A stretch of DNA of 64,000 nt from Saxidomus purpurata (lineage: Eukaryota > Mollusca > Bivalvia > Venerida > Veneridae): the NCBI GenBank assembly GCA_022818135.1, contig JAFMSR010000007.1, positions 10,253,007-10,317,006 on the forward strand, written 5' to 3'. The first letter of the stretch is position 1; each line of letters starts with the position of its first letter. The notes below the pieces were generated by a model. It was not told the origin of the DNA, ran no database searches, and saw only the letters and a list, made by a program, of their open reading frames with translations. Positions 26,501 to 34,032 of this stretch are shown piece after piece. The position numbers were made by a program, and so were the translations under genes.

Positions 26501-29500
26501 AACTTGAAAACTACTGGTTGGAAGTCAATACAACTTCATACAATGTTCAAGCATATTGAGAGGAAGTGCAGTGTACAAGAACCATAACTCCATCTTGACT
26601 AATTACAGAGTTATTGCCCTGAAGTTTTCCATAACTCTGACATATAGTTGTTTTACAAAGTATTCTGGTTGAATTAATACAACTTCATCAATGGTTACAG
26701 CAGTCTTTGGGAGGGAAGTGGAGTGGAGGAGAACCTAAATCCATAAATTTCAGTGATAGGTGCCCTAGTTTTCCTTTTACTAAATCCGAGGAATACATCT
26801 TTAAAAATACTTTGGAAGTCAATAGGATTTCATACAATGATGAGCATCAATCTAGGAATGTCAGTGTACAAGAACCATTATTTTAGACAAAAGTATTTTC
26901 GTTATTTTGTTTTGTTTGATGTGTGTGTATTTTTTGGTAAAACATATGCTATTAAAATTTACTGGGTTTAAAATAAGAAAAAAACATATCAATGGCTCTG
27001 TAAGTGCATTAATAGAAAGAGATACGGGTTTTTAACAAGAACCATAACTCCGAATCTTGACTAATTCACATAGTTTTATTAGCAAACACTTTATTTTTGC
27101 TAGAATACTGCTCTAGTTTTGAAAATTTTCCGTACATATATTATTAAAAGTACATGTAATGTTGTTTATTTGTAAATACATATACTATTATGAAAGGTGT
27201 ATTATCCAATGGTTAGAGGGTGGAGTGAACAGGAACATCATCAACTCGGAATGTAATCTTGACTATGTCGTAGAAGTTATTGCCCTTTGTTACTTTTCAC
27301 TTGTCCGGATCAAGATATTCATCAAAAGGCTACTTTTGGAATTCTTTTACAATCTTTGTTATTAAGTGATCACCAGATCACTTTGGCAGGAAATGCAGGT
27401 GTCTTAGAAAGAATTATCAAATATAAAATGTATTAATTTAAGAGTTATTGAGTCCTTCTGTAATTGTAACTTGGCCCAAGCAGTGTAGATGCACTAACTA
27501 TTGGTTAATTCAACTACCACTTGATACAGGTTAAGTACCATTACAGTGAAGTTTTGCAGTGTACTAAACGAACCATAATGCTGCACCTTGACAAAGCTTA
27601 CGATCCATTTGCATGAGCAAGTATCTCAGTGTTTCAGTTTGTTTGTCAAGTCATTCTATTGAATCATGAACTTTGAAGTTACCTATAACAGTCTTTTGGG
27701 ATGATATTCAAAGCACATGTTAGAGACTAGCTCTTTAGTATGGAATTAATTGTTTCTATTTTCAGTTATGCCCACTATTACAAAGATCAAGCTGGTGTAG
27801 AGACGAGAACATTATACAAAGCTTACGGCATTAAGTTTATAATGACATTACAAGGGAAGGCTGGAAAATTCAGTCCCATGCCACTTGTCATTAACATTGG
27901 CAGTGGTCTGGCTATACTGTCAGTTGTAAGTATTATTATGAATGAATTCCCTAGTAAACATCTAACATAGGGAACAGTGTCATTAAATATTCTCGATAAA
28001 AAAAGTCTTGCAACAAGGCGTATAATTCTGAATATCTCTAGAATATATGTTATATTATATTCATATATCAAATGAAAGCATGATGTTAAACCTGCCTCCT
28101 GATATCACTTTTGTGGGACTTTTGACTGAATAATTGGTTGTTTTAAGACTATAAATGACGTAGGGGTCGCCACACAAAAGTCAGAAAAATTATTTGGATC
28201 GCTTTCGGTCGTGCGTCTGTCTGTCCACAATTTCCTTCAAACCACATCTCCACTGAAACCACTAGGCCAATGTTGATAAAACCTTGAAAGGATGTTCCTT
28301 GCATGAAGCTCTATCAAAGTTGTTCAAAGAATTCCATTCCATGCAGATCTCTGGTTGCTATGGCAACAAATAGGAAAAACTTAAAAAATCTTCTTCTCTA
28401 AAACCACAAGGCCTAGAGCTTAGATATTTGGTATGTGGCATTGTCTAGTGGACCTCTACCAAGATTGTTCAAATTATGACCCCCAAGTCAAAATTGATGC
28501 CTCCAGGGGGTCACTAGATTTTACATAGGCCTATAAAGGAAAAACTTTAAAAATCTTATTCTCTGAAACCACAAGACCTAGAGATTAGATATTTGGCATG
28601 TAGAAATGCCTATTGGACCTTCACTTAGATTGCTCAAATTATGACCCAAGATCAAAATTGACCCCTCCAGGGAGTCACTAGATTTTACATATGCTTATAC
28701 AGGAAATTTTTTAAAATCTTCTTTGAAACCACAGGGCCTTGAGCTTAGATATTTAGAATGTAGCATTGCCTTGAAGAGTTCTTCAAAGTTTGTTCAAATC
28801 ATACCCCTGAGGTCCATATTGGCCCCGCCAAGGGGGTCACTTGTTTTACAAAGACGTATATAGGAAAACCTATTTGATATGTTACATTGTCTTGTGGTCT
28901 TCCACCTACTTTGTTCAAATCATGCCTCTTGGGTCAAAATTGACCACACCAATTAGGCAAGAGTTATTAGCTCACCTCACCTCACCTCTGCAAGGTCAGC
29001 TAGAGCTATTACTTACAATGTCTGTCTTGATGAAATCTGGGTCAAGTTTGAAATTAAGTCACATGGAGTCAAAAACTAGGTCACCATAGAAAAACCTTGT
29101 AAATACTCTAGAAGCACCTAGGTCACCAGGTCAAATCATAGAAAACCCTTGTTAAAGCTCTAGAATCCACATTATCTATCTGATTTTCATGAAACTTTGT
29201 CAAAATTAGTGTCGTGATGAAATCTTGGCACAATTGTATTCAGGTGAGCAGTATAGGGTTATGATAGCCCTCTTGATTTAAAATTGATTTCTATGCATGA
29301 ATAAGTTACGGTATTTCAATAAGTATCAACTGTACATTTTTAGCTTTGACAATATTTTACTTACAGTACTTTCAAATACAGTTACAACTGTTGTACAGTT
29401 AATCTGTTTCTAAGATAAAATAAATCGGTCATATACATTGCAGTTTTAAAAATATATTGTAATGGATGCCTGATCATGGTACTGCTATTCTTAACAAATT

Positions 29501-31944
29501 TAATGTTTGATGTTACTATGACAACCATGAAAACTATGGAGCATTCTTTTAAAAAATTCTGCTGACATGTGTTAGTAAGTTTTTATCAAAATGGCAGATT
29601 CAATATATGAAAGTGTTTTAGAAAGATATGATTTCACAAATCAAAAAAAATAATGATAGATGATTGATTGCTACTGTTCTGTTTAATTATCTAGAATAGC
29701 ATCACAAAAGACAACGATTTTCCCCTGTTTCAGGCAACTGTGCTCTGTGATATCATTGTGTTATATGTGCTAAAGGCAAAATACGTTTATCGTGATAAGA
29801 AGTACCTTCAGGTGGTCGGGGATGATGCATACAAGGTAATTTATACCCATATTATTTCCTGTCTGATCTTATGCTCTTAACTTGAGACTCCCGGTAATAC
29901 AAGCAGCTTGAATTCAGAAGATTTTAAAATGAACTAACAATGTGATAAAAATGCAGAAATTCGCATTAGCCAAAGGATATTATTTGTATAATCAATAATT
30001 GTTCATCCAAAATCTAAGAAACCAAATAGTATCCATGCTATATCATGGTATGAGACCAAAAAAGAGAAGCATGATTATAACATGTTTTGTGTGCCAAGGT
30101 AGAAAAGTATGTTTCAACTAAGGTAGGTGTAAAAGGAGGTAGAACTTGATTGGTACTTACCATACAATAAACTGTCCATTCATATATTTGTGTTGTGTAT
30201 GCACAGTCTGATGAGAGTGAATACCTACTTGAAAATTCATCATCAGACAATGGTCTTCAGTATACATTGTAGCTAAGGTAACCTTTTCAGGGTATTTTCA
30301 CTTAGAAATACATTTTTTACTTTAGTGCTACATATGGGTAATTAATCAAAGAAGATTTACCTAAAATTTTAATTTATGGCATAAAATGTTAGCAACAGGG
30401 ATGAAATAAGCGCATTTCAACCAATTTGAAAGTGATCTGAAGCATAATCAGATTTCTTATCATTGCCCACCTGACACAATTTTATGAAGCAAATGAAAGA
30501 TTTTAGGAACTTGTTATATTAACTGGAGAAACACATAACTGATAAACACAGTTACCAAGATAGATGATAATTGTTCTATGTTTGTTAAATGAAATTGTCT
30601 CTTAAAAATACATTAATTTTGTTCAGACCAACATACAAACAGACTTGCATCCGTGTACTACAATCTCTTCTATAAGTTGACATTGTATGGTACATTTTTT
30701 AGAAAATGATTTTTCTTGGGCTATACAGTTTTATGTCTATTTGAAGATACTCTGTAATTATTATCCTATTTTTCTGCCATATGCCATAGAAGTATCCCTG
30801 AAAGAAAATGCTTAAAACAATTCAAGGGCTGATTGTTCAACTGTCCCTTCGGACTTCCTATAACGCTTAAAACAATTTTACGAGTAAGAGAAACCCCTTA
30901 CATTGCATACTAAACTTTAATTCAAATGATCATGTACTAGTTCTTTTGATATCATTGAAGCAGGATATTTATGTATTTATTTGTGTCCCTTAGTTTTTCA
31001 GCAGTGTGAATATACACTATTTTTTTCTAAAATAACTTTTAAATTGAAGGGTTGCTTAGGAAATGAAGCAGTTATGTAATTTCAGTTATAACTATATTGC
31101 TGTAAGGAACATGTTGTAATCCTCACAAACAAAATTAGATTGCATTATTAATGGCCCAGTTGCTCAAGTGGATGGTCAGGTAACTGTTACAATGTTTGGC
31201 ATGAAGTTCAACCACAACTGTAGGTATATAAAACTGGAGACAAATGAGCTTGACTTCGTGTATATACACATTACAATTGGTGCTACATTGTTTAGACTTT
31301 TAAAAAATTACGACCTTTAGACTTAGTTGCTTTCACCACCTAAGCAGTGATACAGGAAATAATAGTGAGTCACCCAAACAACAGCTTTGGTACTTTACCT
31401 GGGTATGGTTAGTGTAACAGTAAAATTTTAAAGAAAAGATAAGGATACCATATTTCTTTTCCAGGGATTAGTTGAACAATAGAACAATGTAAGCAGATAT
31501 CCTACATACACAATACATTACCACCTAATGTCTCCCAAAGCTGAATTTATATCATAAAATTAAACAAATCTAGTTTCCCTAAACATAGACTTTATATAAT
31601 AAACTATACACTTGAAGTTACAAGTACTTGAGGATTTTATATACCTTGTACAGAGTATCATGTCAGCTTCTTCTGAATATTTACCCTCACATCTCCCGTA
31701 ATTTATAACAGATACACACCTCAACATGAAACTGTATGTCTGCACCAGCACATGGCACATTGTAAAAAACTTTTGTCTTTTATTTTCATTAAAGCTTTGA
31801 AGTTAAATGCAGTATTAAGTTATTGAAAAGCTTAACAGGTCACAGAATTATACAATTGCTAGTTGTGGTCTGTGTAATATTTGAATGCTCTAAACTACAT
31901 TTTCTATTTTTCAGGGGCTGGATGATGAAAACAAAGAAAGTTAG
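8444..31944 (+). CDS. P2RX: P2X receptor, ATP-gated cation channel (complete, 11 exon positions, one duplicated)
   Basis: Encodes a trimeric plasma- or endosomal-membrane channel opened by extracellular or luminal ATP, passing Na+, K+ and Ca2+. Joined exons give about 399 residues, close to vertebrate P2X4 (about 388). Order: cytosolic N-terminus with the conserved YDTPR kinase-site motif (16-20); TM1 (about 33-52); ectodomain; TM2 (about 342-365, NIGSGLAILSVATVLCDI); short tail. ATP-site equivalents are K68 and K70 (TKVKGV), T194 (KDFTVFIKN), N301-F302-R303 (NFR) and K321 (TLYKAYGI). All ten ectodomain cysteines are present. Potential N-glycosylation sites include NLT, NNT and NCT. Every intron is GT..AG with consistent phase, and no exon carries a frameshift or stop. 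Start 8444 has good context (AAAAATGG) and aligns with family N-termini. Subtype resembles P2X4 most, from memory. Introns are packed with repeats. Confidence 0.95.
8958..9014. repeat. perfect 12-bp inverted repeat plus third copy
   Basis: GTCTCCTCGTCC at 8958-8969 pairs perfectly with GGACGAGGAGAC at 8979-8990 over a 9-nt loop. The first 11 bases recur at 9004-9014. Lies in P2X intron 1. Confidence 0.85.
9547..9800 (+). repeat. interspersed repeat fragment (GTCTCCCC-type head)
   Basis: The head has a short inverted repeat (TCTCCCCATGAAAATTTATAATGGGGGAGGAGA), then a GTCTGTCTGTCCGTCTGTCTG run and text (CTCTTGAACCCCTTGAAGGA) of the type shared by several repeats here. A related fragment with ACGTGC and AACTTCAGACAAATGTTTAC lies at 26030-26290. 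The right boundary is uncertain. Confidence 0.5.
10159..10312 (+). CDS. P2RX: P2X exon 2 (end of TM1, first ATP lysines)
   Basis: Residues 47-97, including KKGYQ after TM1, TKVKGV (K68 and K70 of the ATP site) and the signature RIWDVADYVVPPQ. Acceptor CATTTTAG, donor GTAAGA. Phase joins exactly to exons 1 and 3. Confidence 0.95.
10859..10964. repeat. short tandem repeat in P2X intron 2
   Basis: About three degenerate copies of GGTAAACTGCCTGTCTG plus TAACAGAGTTG, period about 40 bp. Confidence 0.7.
11152..12304 (+). mobile_element. tandem-core interspersed element, family A copy 1 (P2X intron 2)
   Basis: Starts with T-rich sequence and the head hairpin AGCTCACCTGGCAC / GTGCCAGAGTGAGCT, followed by TCTGTCCACCATTTCC. 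The core has about five direct repeats of roughly 165 bp, each with GGAAAAACTTTAAAAATCTT, ACAAGGCCTAGAGCTTAGAT and TTGACCCCGCAC. It ends in GGGCC-ATCTT-GGCCC followed by TCTTGTTT. No protein is encoded. Other copies lie on the same strand throughout the window. Organisation recalls bivalve pearl-type/Helentron-derived repeats. Confidence 0.85.
12446..12517 (+). CDS. P2RX: P2X exon 3
   Basis: Residues 98-121 (ENNAFFVITNLI ... DVCEE), carrying the first conserved ectodomain cysteine. Acceptor TTTTCAG, donor GTAAGT, both borders in phase 0. Confidence 0.95.
12710..12915. repeat. minisatellite in P2X intron 3
   Basis: Degenerate tandem copies, about 25-30 bp each, of CCCTGGCAGGATTCAGACCC with internal variation; about seven or eight copies. 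Confidence 0.8.
13237..13315 (+). CDS. P2RX: P2X exon 4 (head domain)
   Basis: Residues 122-147 (DIRIPGANCTANASICVADE ...), with cysteines 2 and 3 of the ectodomain and two possible N-glycosylation sites (NCT, NAS). Acceptor CTCTTACAG, donor GTATGT, ending in phase 1. Confidence 0.95.
14144..14927. mobile_element. non-autonomous hAT-type DNA transposon (768 bp) in P2X intron 4
   Basis: Element body 14152-14919. Terminal inverted repeats TAGGGATGGGAATGAATA and (reverse complement of the right end) TAGGGATGGAAACGAATA match at 16 of 18 positions. Both sides are flanked by the same 8 bp, CTAAATAT (14144-14151 and 14920-14927), the target-duplication length of hAT elements. Sub-terminal regions carry many GAATATTCGAATATTCG copies. 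The interior has no transposase, so mobilisation must come from elsewhere. Confidence 0.9.
15743..15842 (+). CDS. P2RX: P2X exon 5 (cysteine-rich head domain)
   Basis: Residues 148-180 (GFMTGRCIESERDPGF ... CEVKAWCPTENGALQ), with ectodomain cysteines 4-6 and the family-typical CEVxAWCP. Acceptor TTATACAG, donor GTGAGT, ending in phase 2. Confidence 0.95.
15854..16166. repeat. minisatellite in P2X intron 5
   Basis: About twelve degenerate copies of a unit around CACTTTATTGGACTTTGTCTGTA, period about 20-28 bp, starting 11 bp after the exon 5 donor. Confidence 0.85.
16554..16640 (+). CDS. P2RX: P2X exon 6
   Basis: Residues 181-209 (APNPAALGIAKDFTVFIKNN ... FPKFHVK), with T194, the equivalent of the ATP-contacting Thr. 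Acceptor TTCTTTAG, donor GTAAGT. Ends with AG of an Arg codon, completed by G from either copy of exon 7. Confidence 0.95.
16845..17030 (+). mobile_element. SINE-like repeat in P2X intron 6
   Basis: Starts with a tRNA-like stretch (GTAGCAGGTTTGCC, then GTCTCTAGTCTGATGCCT) and continues with GAGGTTGATTCCATCTGGAATGAGTCTC. The latter recurs in inverse orientation at 53606-53665 and partly at 51560-51600. Degenerate; boundaries approximate. Confidence 0.55.
17106..17467 (+). mobile_element. tandem-core element, family A copy 2 (short)
   Basis: Head TTTTTAGCTCACCTGGC, about one core unit (ACCACTAGGCCCAGAGCTTAG) and tail GGGCCATCTTGGC-TCTCTTGTTTTT. Lies in P2X intron 6. Confidence 0.8.
17468..19217 (+). 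other. rest of P2X intron 6
   Basis: Searched for further exon 7-like copies; none seen. AT-rich sequence with a 20-base T run near 17710 and no other recognisable element. Confidence 0.5.
19218..19365 (+). CDS. P2RX: P2X exon 7a (first of two alternative exons)
   Basis: 148 nt; completes Arg210 and encodes 49 further residues to 259 (RNIPKSVNNETYLKSCRFDF ... CPVMRLSTIV ... FNTIAVK). It carries ectodomain cysteines 7 and 8, ten residues apart. Acceptor TTTTTAG, donor GTATTT. By alignment with P2X4 this is the dorsal-fin segment and nearby strands that close over bound ATP. Copy 7b, 1.5 kb downstream, has the same length and phase. Confidence 0.92.
20861..21008 (+). CDS. P2RX: P2X exon 7b (second alternative exon)
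   Basis: 148 nt with the same phases as 7a: completes Arg210 and encodes RNILGFDDDNELKNCRFKKD ... FCPIFVLKDITDYAG ... TQAAVK. Acceptor TACATTTCAG, donor GTAACT, open throughout. Identity to 7a is low (mainly the RNI start, LK.CRF, CP and the AVK end), and the two cysteines are 12 rather than 10 residues apart, with more basic residues between them. CPIF and DYAGANF look closer to P2X4-type sequences than 7a does. Splicing of both 7a and 7b would give a TGA after six codons of 7b. No decay is seen, so it is probably used. Confidence 0.88.
21564..22292 (+). mobile_element. tandem-core element, family A copy 3 (P2X intron 7)
   Basis: Head AGCTCACGTGGCACAAAGTGCCAGAGTGAGCT, degenerate core units (ACAAGGCCTAGAGCTTAGA, GGTCAAAATTGACCC), tail GGGGCATCTTGGCCCTCCTGTT. 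Confidence 0.8.
23116..23995 (+). mobile_element. tandem-core element, family D (P2X intron 7)
   Basis: Head CCCCCCGCCAAAGGCGAAGGGG (hairpin), then GTCCGTCCGTCC. The core has four units of about 150-160 bp containing CATAACTCCAAAAGTAC, AACTTAATACACTGACATAGC, GGAAGTGCAGTGTGCAAGAA and AGAGTTATTCCC. The tail has CCATGT-GTA-ACATGG followed by CTCTTGTAC. Short frames here (e.g. 23384-23740 minus) are repeat shadows. Confidence 0.8.
24050..25250 (+). repeat. headless array of family D units
   Basis: About seven diverging direct repeats with GAGCATAACTC, CAATACAACTTCATACAAT, GGGAGGAAGTGCAGTGT and TACAGAGTTATTGCCCTTT. The last units are badly decayed and stop about 150 bp before P2X exon 8. Confidence 0.75.
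25396..25526 (+). CDS. P2RX: P2X exon 8 (left flipper, start of NFR motif)
   Basis: Residues 260-302 (GGLIQIIINWECNIDYDVED ... CVPEYSFRRLD ... SKGYNF), with cysteines 9 and 10 and Asn301-Phe302 of the ATP-binding NFR; its Arg is split across the junction to exon 9. Acceptor GGTTACAG, donor GTAATC. Embedded between arrays of family D repeats. Confidence 0.95.
26400..27110 (+). repeat. family D units in P2X intron 8
   Basis: Two to three decayed units (ACAGAGTTATTGCCC, GAGCATAACTTGAAAAC, GAGGAAGTGCAGTGTACAAG). The remainder is degenerate. Confidence 0.6.
27173..27740 (+). pseudogene. dead tandem copy of P2X exon 8 with flanking intron
   Basis: Matches 25351-26045, starting with ATTATGAAAGGTGTATTATC before the exon. 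The copied exon begins at 27219 (GGTGGAGTGAACAGGAACAT) and is recognisable to 27276 (NIINSECNLDY.VE). It is then replaced by a family D-like stretch (GTTATTGCCCTTTGTTACTT) where cysteine 10 and SFRRLD should be. Homology resumes at GATCAAGATATTC (27307). The donor and NFR codons are lost. Downstream intron similarity runs to about 27740, just before exon 9. It cannot encode a working receptor segment. Confidence 0.85.
27766..27925 (+). CDS. P2RX: P2X exon 9 (lower body, TM2 start)
   Basis: Residues 303-356 (R-YAHYYKDQAGVETRTLYKAY ... GKAGKFSPMPLVINIGSGLA ...), completing NFR, with K321 of the ATP site and the TM2 gate glycine region. Acceptor CTATTTTCAG, donor GTAAGT. Confidence 0.95.
28165..29278 (+). 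mobile_element. tandem-core element, family A copy 4 (composite, P2X intron 9)
   Basis: The head is decayed. Units with ACCACAAGGCCTAGAGCTTAG and TTGACCCCTCCAGGG-type text run to about 28950. They are followed by units of the second core type (GGTCACC, AGAAAAACCTTGT, GATTTTCATGAAACTTTGTC) and the tail GGGTTATGATAGCCCTCTTGATT. It looks like a chimera of two core types, or one element nested in another. Confidence 0.7.
29734..29835 (+). CDS. P2RX: P2X exon 10 (end of TM2, cytosolic YxxxK)
   Basis: Residues 357-390 (ATVLCDIIVLYVLKAKYVYR DKKYLQVVGDDAYK). It contains YVYRDK, the conserved YxxxK stabilising motif region just after TM2. Acceptor CTGTTTCAG, donor GTAATT, phase 0. Confidence 0.95.
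30207..30277 (+). CDS. P2RX: possible alternative C-terminal exon of P2X
   Basis: After a GTGTATGCACAG acceptor there is a phase-0 frame of 21 codons ending in TAG at 30270-30272. The peptide is Ser/Asp/Glu-rich (SDESEYLLENSSSDNG...) and would replace the nine residues of exon 11. ESEYLL fits the acidic dileucine sorting consensus. A potential donor (CTAAG|GTAACC) at 30277/30278 would make it a cassette; no AATAAA follows nearby. Its support is only its open frame, correct phase and plausible tail composition, so it may be chance. Confidence 0.35.
31915..31944 (+). CDS. P2RX: P2X exon 11 (C-terminus)
   Basis: Residues 391-399 (GLDDENKES) and TAG. The position and GL start match the short P2X4 tail. 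The junction with exon 10 makes YKGL, which fits the YxxPhi endocytic consensus and recalls the YxxGL signal of P2X4. Acceptor TTTTTCAG. Confidence 0.85.
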   Translation, partial: GLDDENKES

Positions 31945-32556
31945 GGTTGAATGGTTGTTACTATTTTATAAATGAAATGTTTGACATTGTATTGTATAGC
32001 ATTGAAGATATGAATCCTCTGCTGATCTCATTACCGTGGACCGTAAGTTTACCCTTCACATGTGCATCCCATTGTCTGTCTATTCGTCCCGGTGAACATG
32101 AAGGTATTTTAGTGACCAAGAATACAATAAATAGATGTACATTTTATTTATGACAATCTGTTTCTGTTATGTTTAAGCATAATCCTGTGTGGTTAGCAGA
32201 GTGAAAGAGAGAACAACGGCACCCATATAATCAGAACACATTCGTGTCATAGCTTGATGAAACATCTCACATGTGAAAAAGTATGCATGTAAATTAGTTT
32301 TATTTTACAATGTCATTCTCGGCCAAATGTCATTCTTGGTAAAATATTTTGCTATTTGAACTACCAATTTAATATACTAACACTGTAATACATGTATTAC
32401 AATACTCATTGTTAAATATACTGATTATTTGAGCTATGACATAATTTATATAACATACATACATGTACATATAGCAGAATATAGATTATACATGTATGTT
32501 TTACCATTTTGTAACTTAATATGTCTGTGTGTCTGTATGTCTGTCTGCAAAATAAA
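31945..32556 (+). promoter_or_regulatory. P2X 3' UTR with polyadenylation signals
   Basis: AATAAA occurs at 32126-32131 and again at 32551-32556, the latter shortly after a TGTCTG repeat. Either may end the message. No further coding exon is seen before the next repeat element at 32608. Confidence 0.55.
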
Positions 32557-32607
32557 GATGCTGTCAGATATTGATGTAACTTAATTTTTAGGTATTTACT
32601 GTGATTG

Positions 32608-34032
32608 TTTTTTTAGCTCACCTGAGCTGTAGGCTCAGGGTGAACTATTAGGATCGATGAATGTCCGTCGTTCGTCCACACTTAGTTCGTTAACACTCTA
32701 GTGGTCACATTTTTGCCTCAATTGTCACGAAACTTGGTCAGGATGTTTGTCCCAGTAATTACTTGGACGAGTTCGAATATGGGTCATCTCAGATGAAAAA
32801 CTAGGTCACATGACCCAAAAATAGAAAAATCTTGTTAAGGCTCTAGAGGCTACTGTTTCAGTCCAGATATCCTGGCAATTTGTCAGAAAGGTTGTTTGGT
32901 TGATTTGAAGCTCAAGTTTTAATATGGGTCACCTGGGGTCAAAAACTAGGTCACACCGCCCAAATATTGAAAAACCTTGTTAACACTCTAGAGGTAACAT
33001 TTTCAGCCCAAATATCCTGGAAATTTGTCAGAAAGGTTGTTAAGATGATTTCTAGCTCAAGTTCGAATATGGGTCATCTGGGGTCAAAAACTAGGTCACA
33101 CAGCATGAATATGGAAAAACCTTGTTAACACCCTAGAGGTAACATTTTCAGCCCAAATATCTTGGAAATATGTCAGAAAGGTTGTTTCGATGATTTCTAG
33201 CCCAAGTTCGAATATGGGTCATCTGAGGTCAAAAACTAGGTCACAGAGCCCAAATATGGAAAAACCTTGTTAACACTCTAGATGTTCCATTTTCATCCCA
33301 GATATCCTTGAAATTTGTCAGAAAGGTTGTTTCGATGATTTCTAGCTCAAGTTCGAATATGGGTCATCTGGGGTCAAAAACTAGGTCACACAGCCCAAAT
33401 ATGGAAAAACCTTGTTAACACTCTAGAGGTAACATTTTCAGTCCAAATATCCTGGAAATTTGCCGGAAGGGTTGTTTTGATGATTACTAGCTCAAGTTCG
33501 AATATGGGTCATCTAGGGTCAAAAACTATGTCACAGAGCCCAAATATGGAAAAACCTCGTTAACACTAGATGTTACATTTTCAGCCCAGATATCCTTGAA
33601 ATTTGTCAGAAAGGTTGTTTCGATGATTTCTAGCTCAAGTTCGAATATGGGTCATCTGGGGTCAAAAACTAGGTCACTGAGCCCAAATATGGAAAAACCT
33701 TGTTAACACTCTGAGGTAACATTTTCAGCCCAAATATCCTGGAAATTTGTCAGAAAGGTTGTTTCGATGATTTCTAGCTCAGTTTTCAATATGGGTCATC
33801 TGGGGTCAAAAACTAGGTCACAGAGCCCAAATATGGAAAAACCTTGTTAACACTCTAGAGGTAACATTTTCAGCCCAAATATCCTGGAAATTTGTCAGAA
33901 AGGTTGTTTCTATGATTTCTAGCTCAGGTTCAAATATGGGTCATCTGGGGTCAAAAACTATGTCACAGAGCCCAAATTTAAAAGCAGTTGTACTCGGGTG
34001 AGCGATAAAGGGCCATCAAGGCCCTCTTGTTT
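32608..34032 (+). mobile_element. tandem-core element, family B
   Basis: Head TTTTAGCTCACCTGAGCTGTAGGCTCAGGGTGAACT, then about eight very similar units of about 145 bp (TTTTCAGCCCAAATATCCTG, AATTTGTCAGAAAGGTTGTT, GGGTCATCTGGGGTCAAAAA, GGAAAAACCTTGTTAACACT). Tail GGGCC-ATCAA-GGCCC-TCTTGTTT. The low divergence between units suggests recent amplification. Confidence 0.88.

Noticed and set aside
27159..27365. Open frame over the exon 8 copy
   Set aside because: It contains a repeat-derived patch and lacks the donor and key residues; treated as a dead copy.
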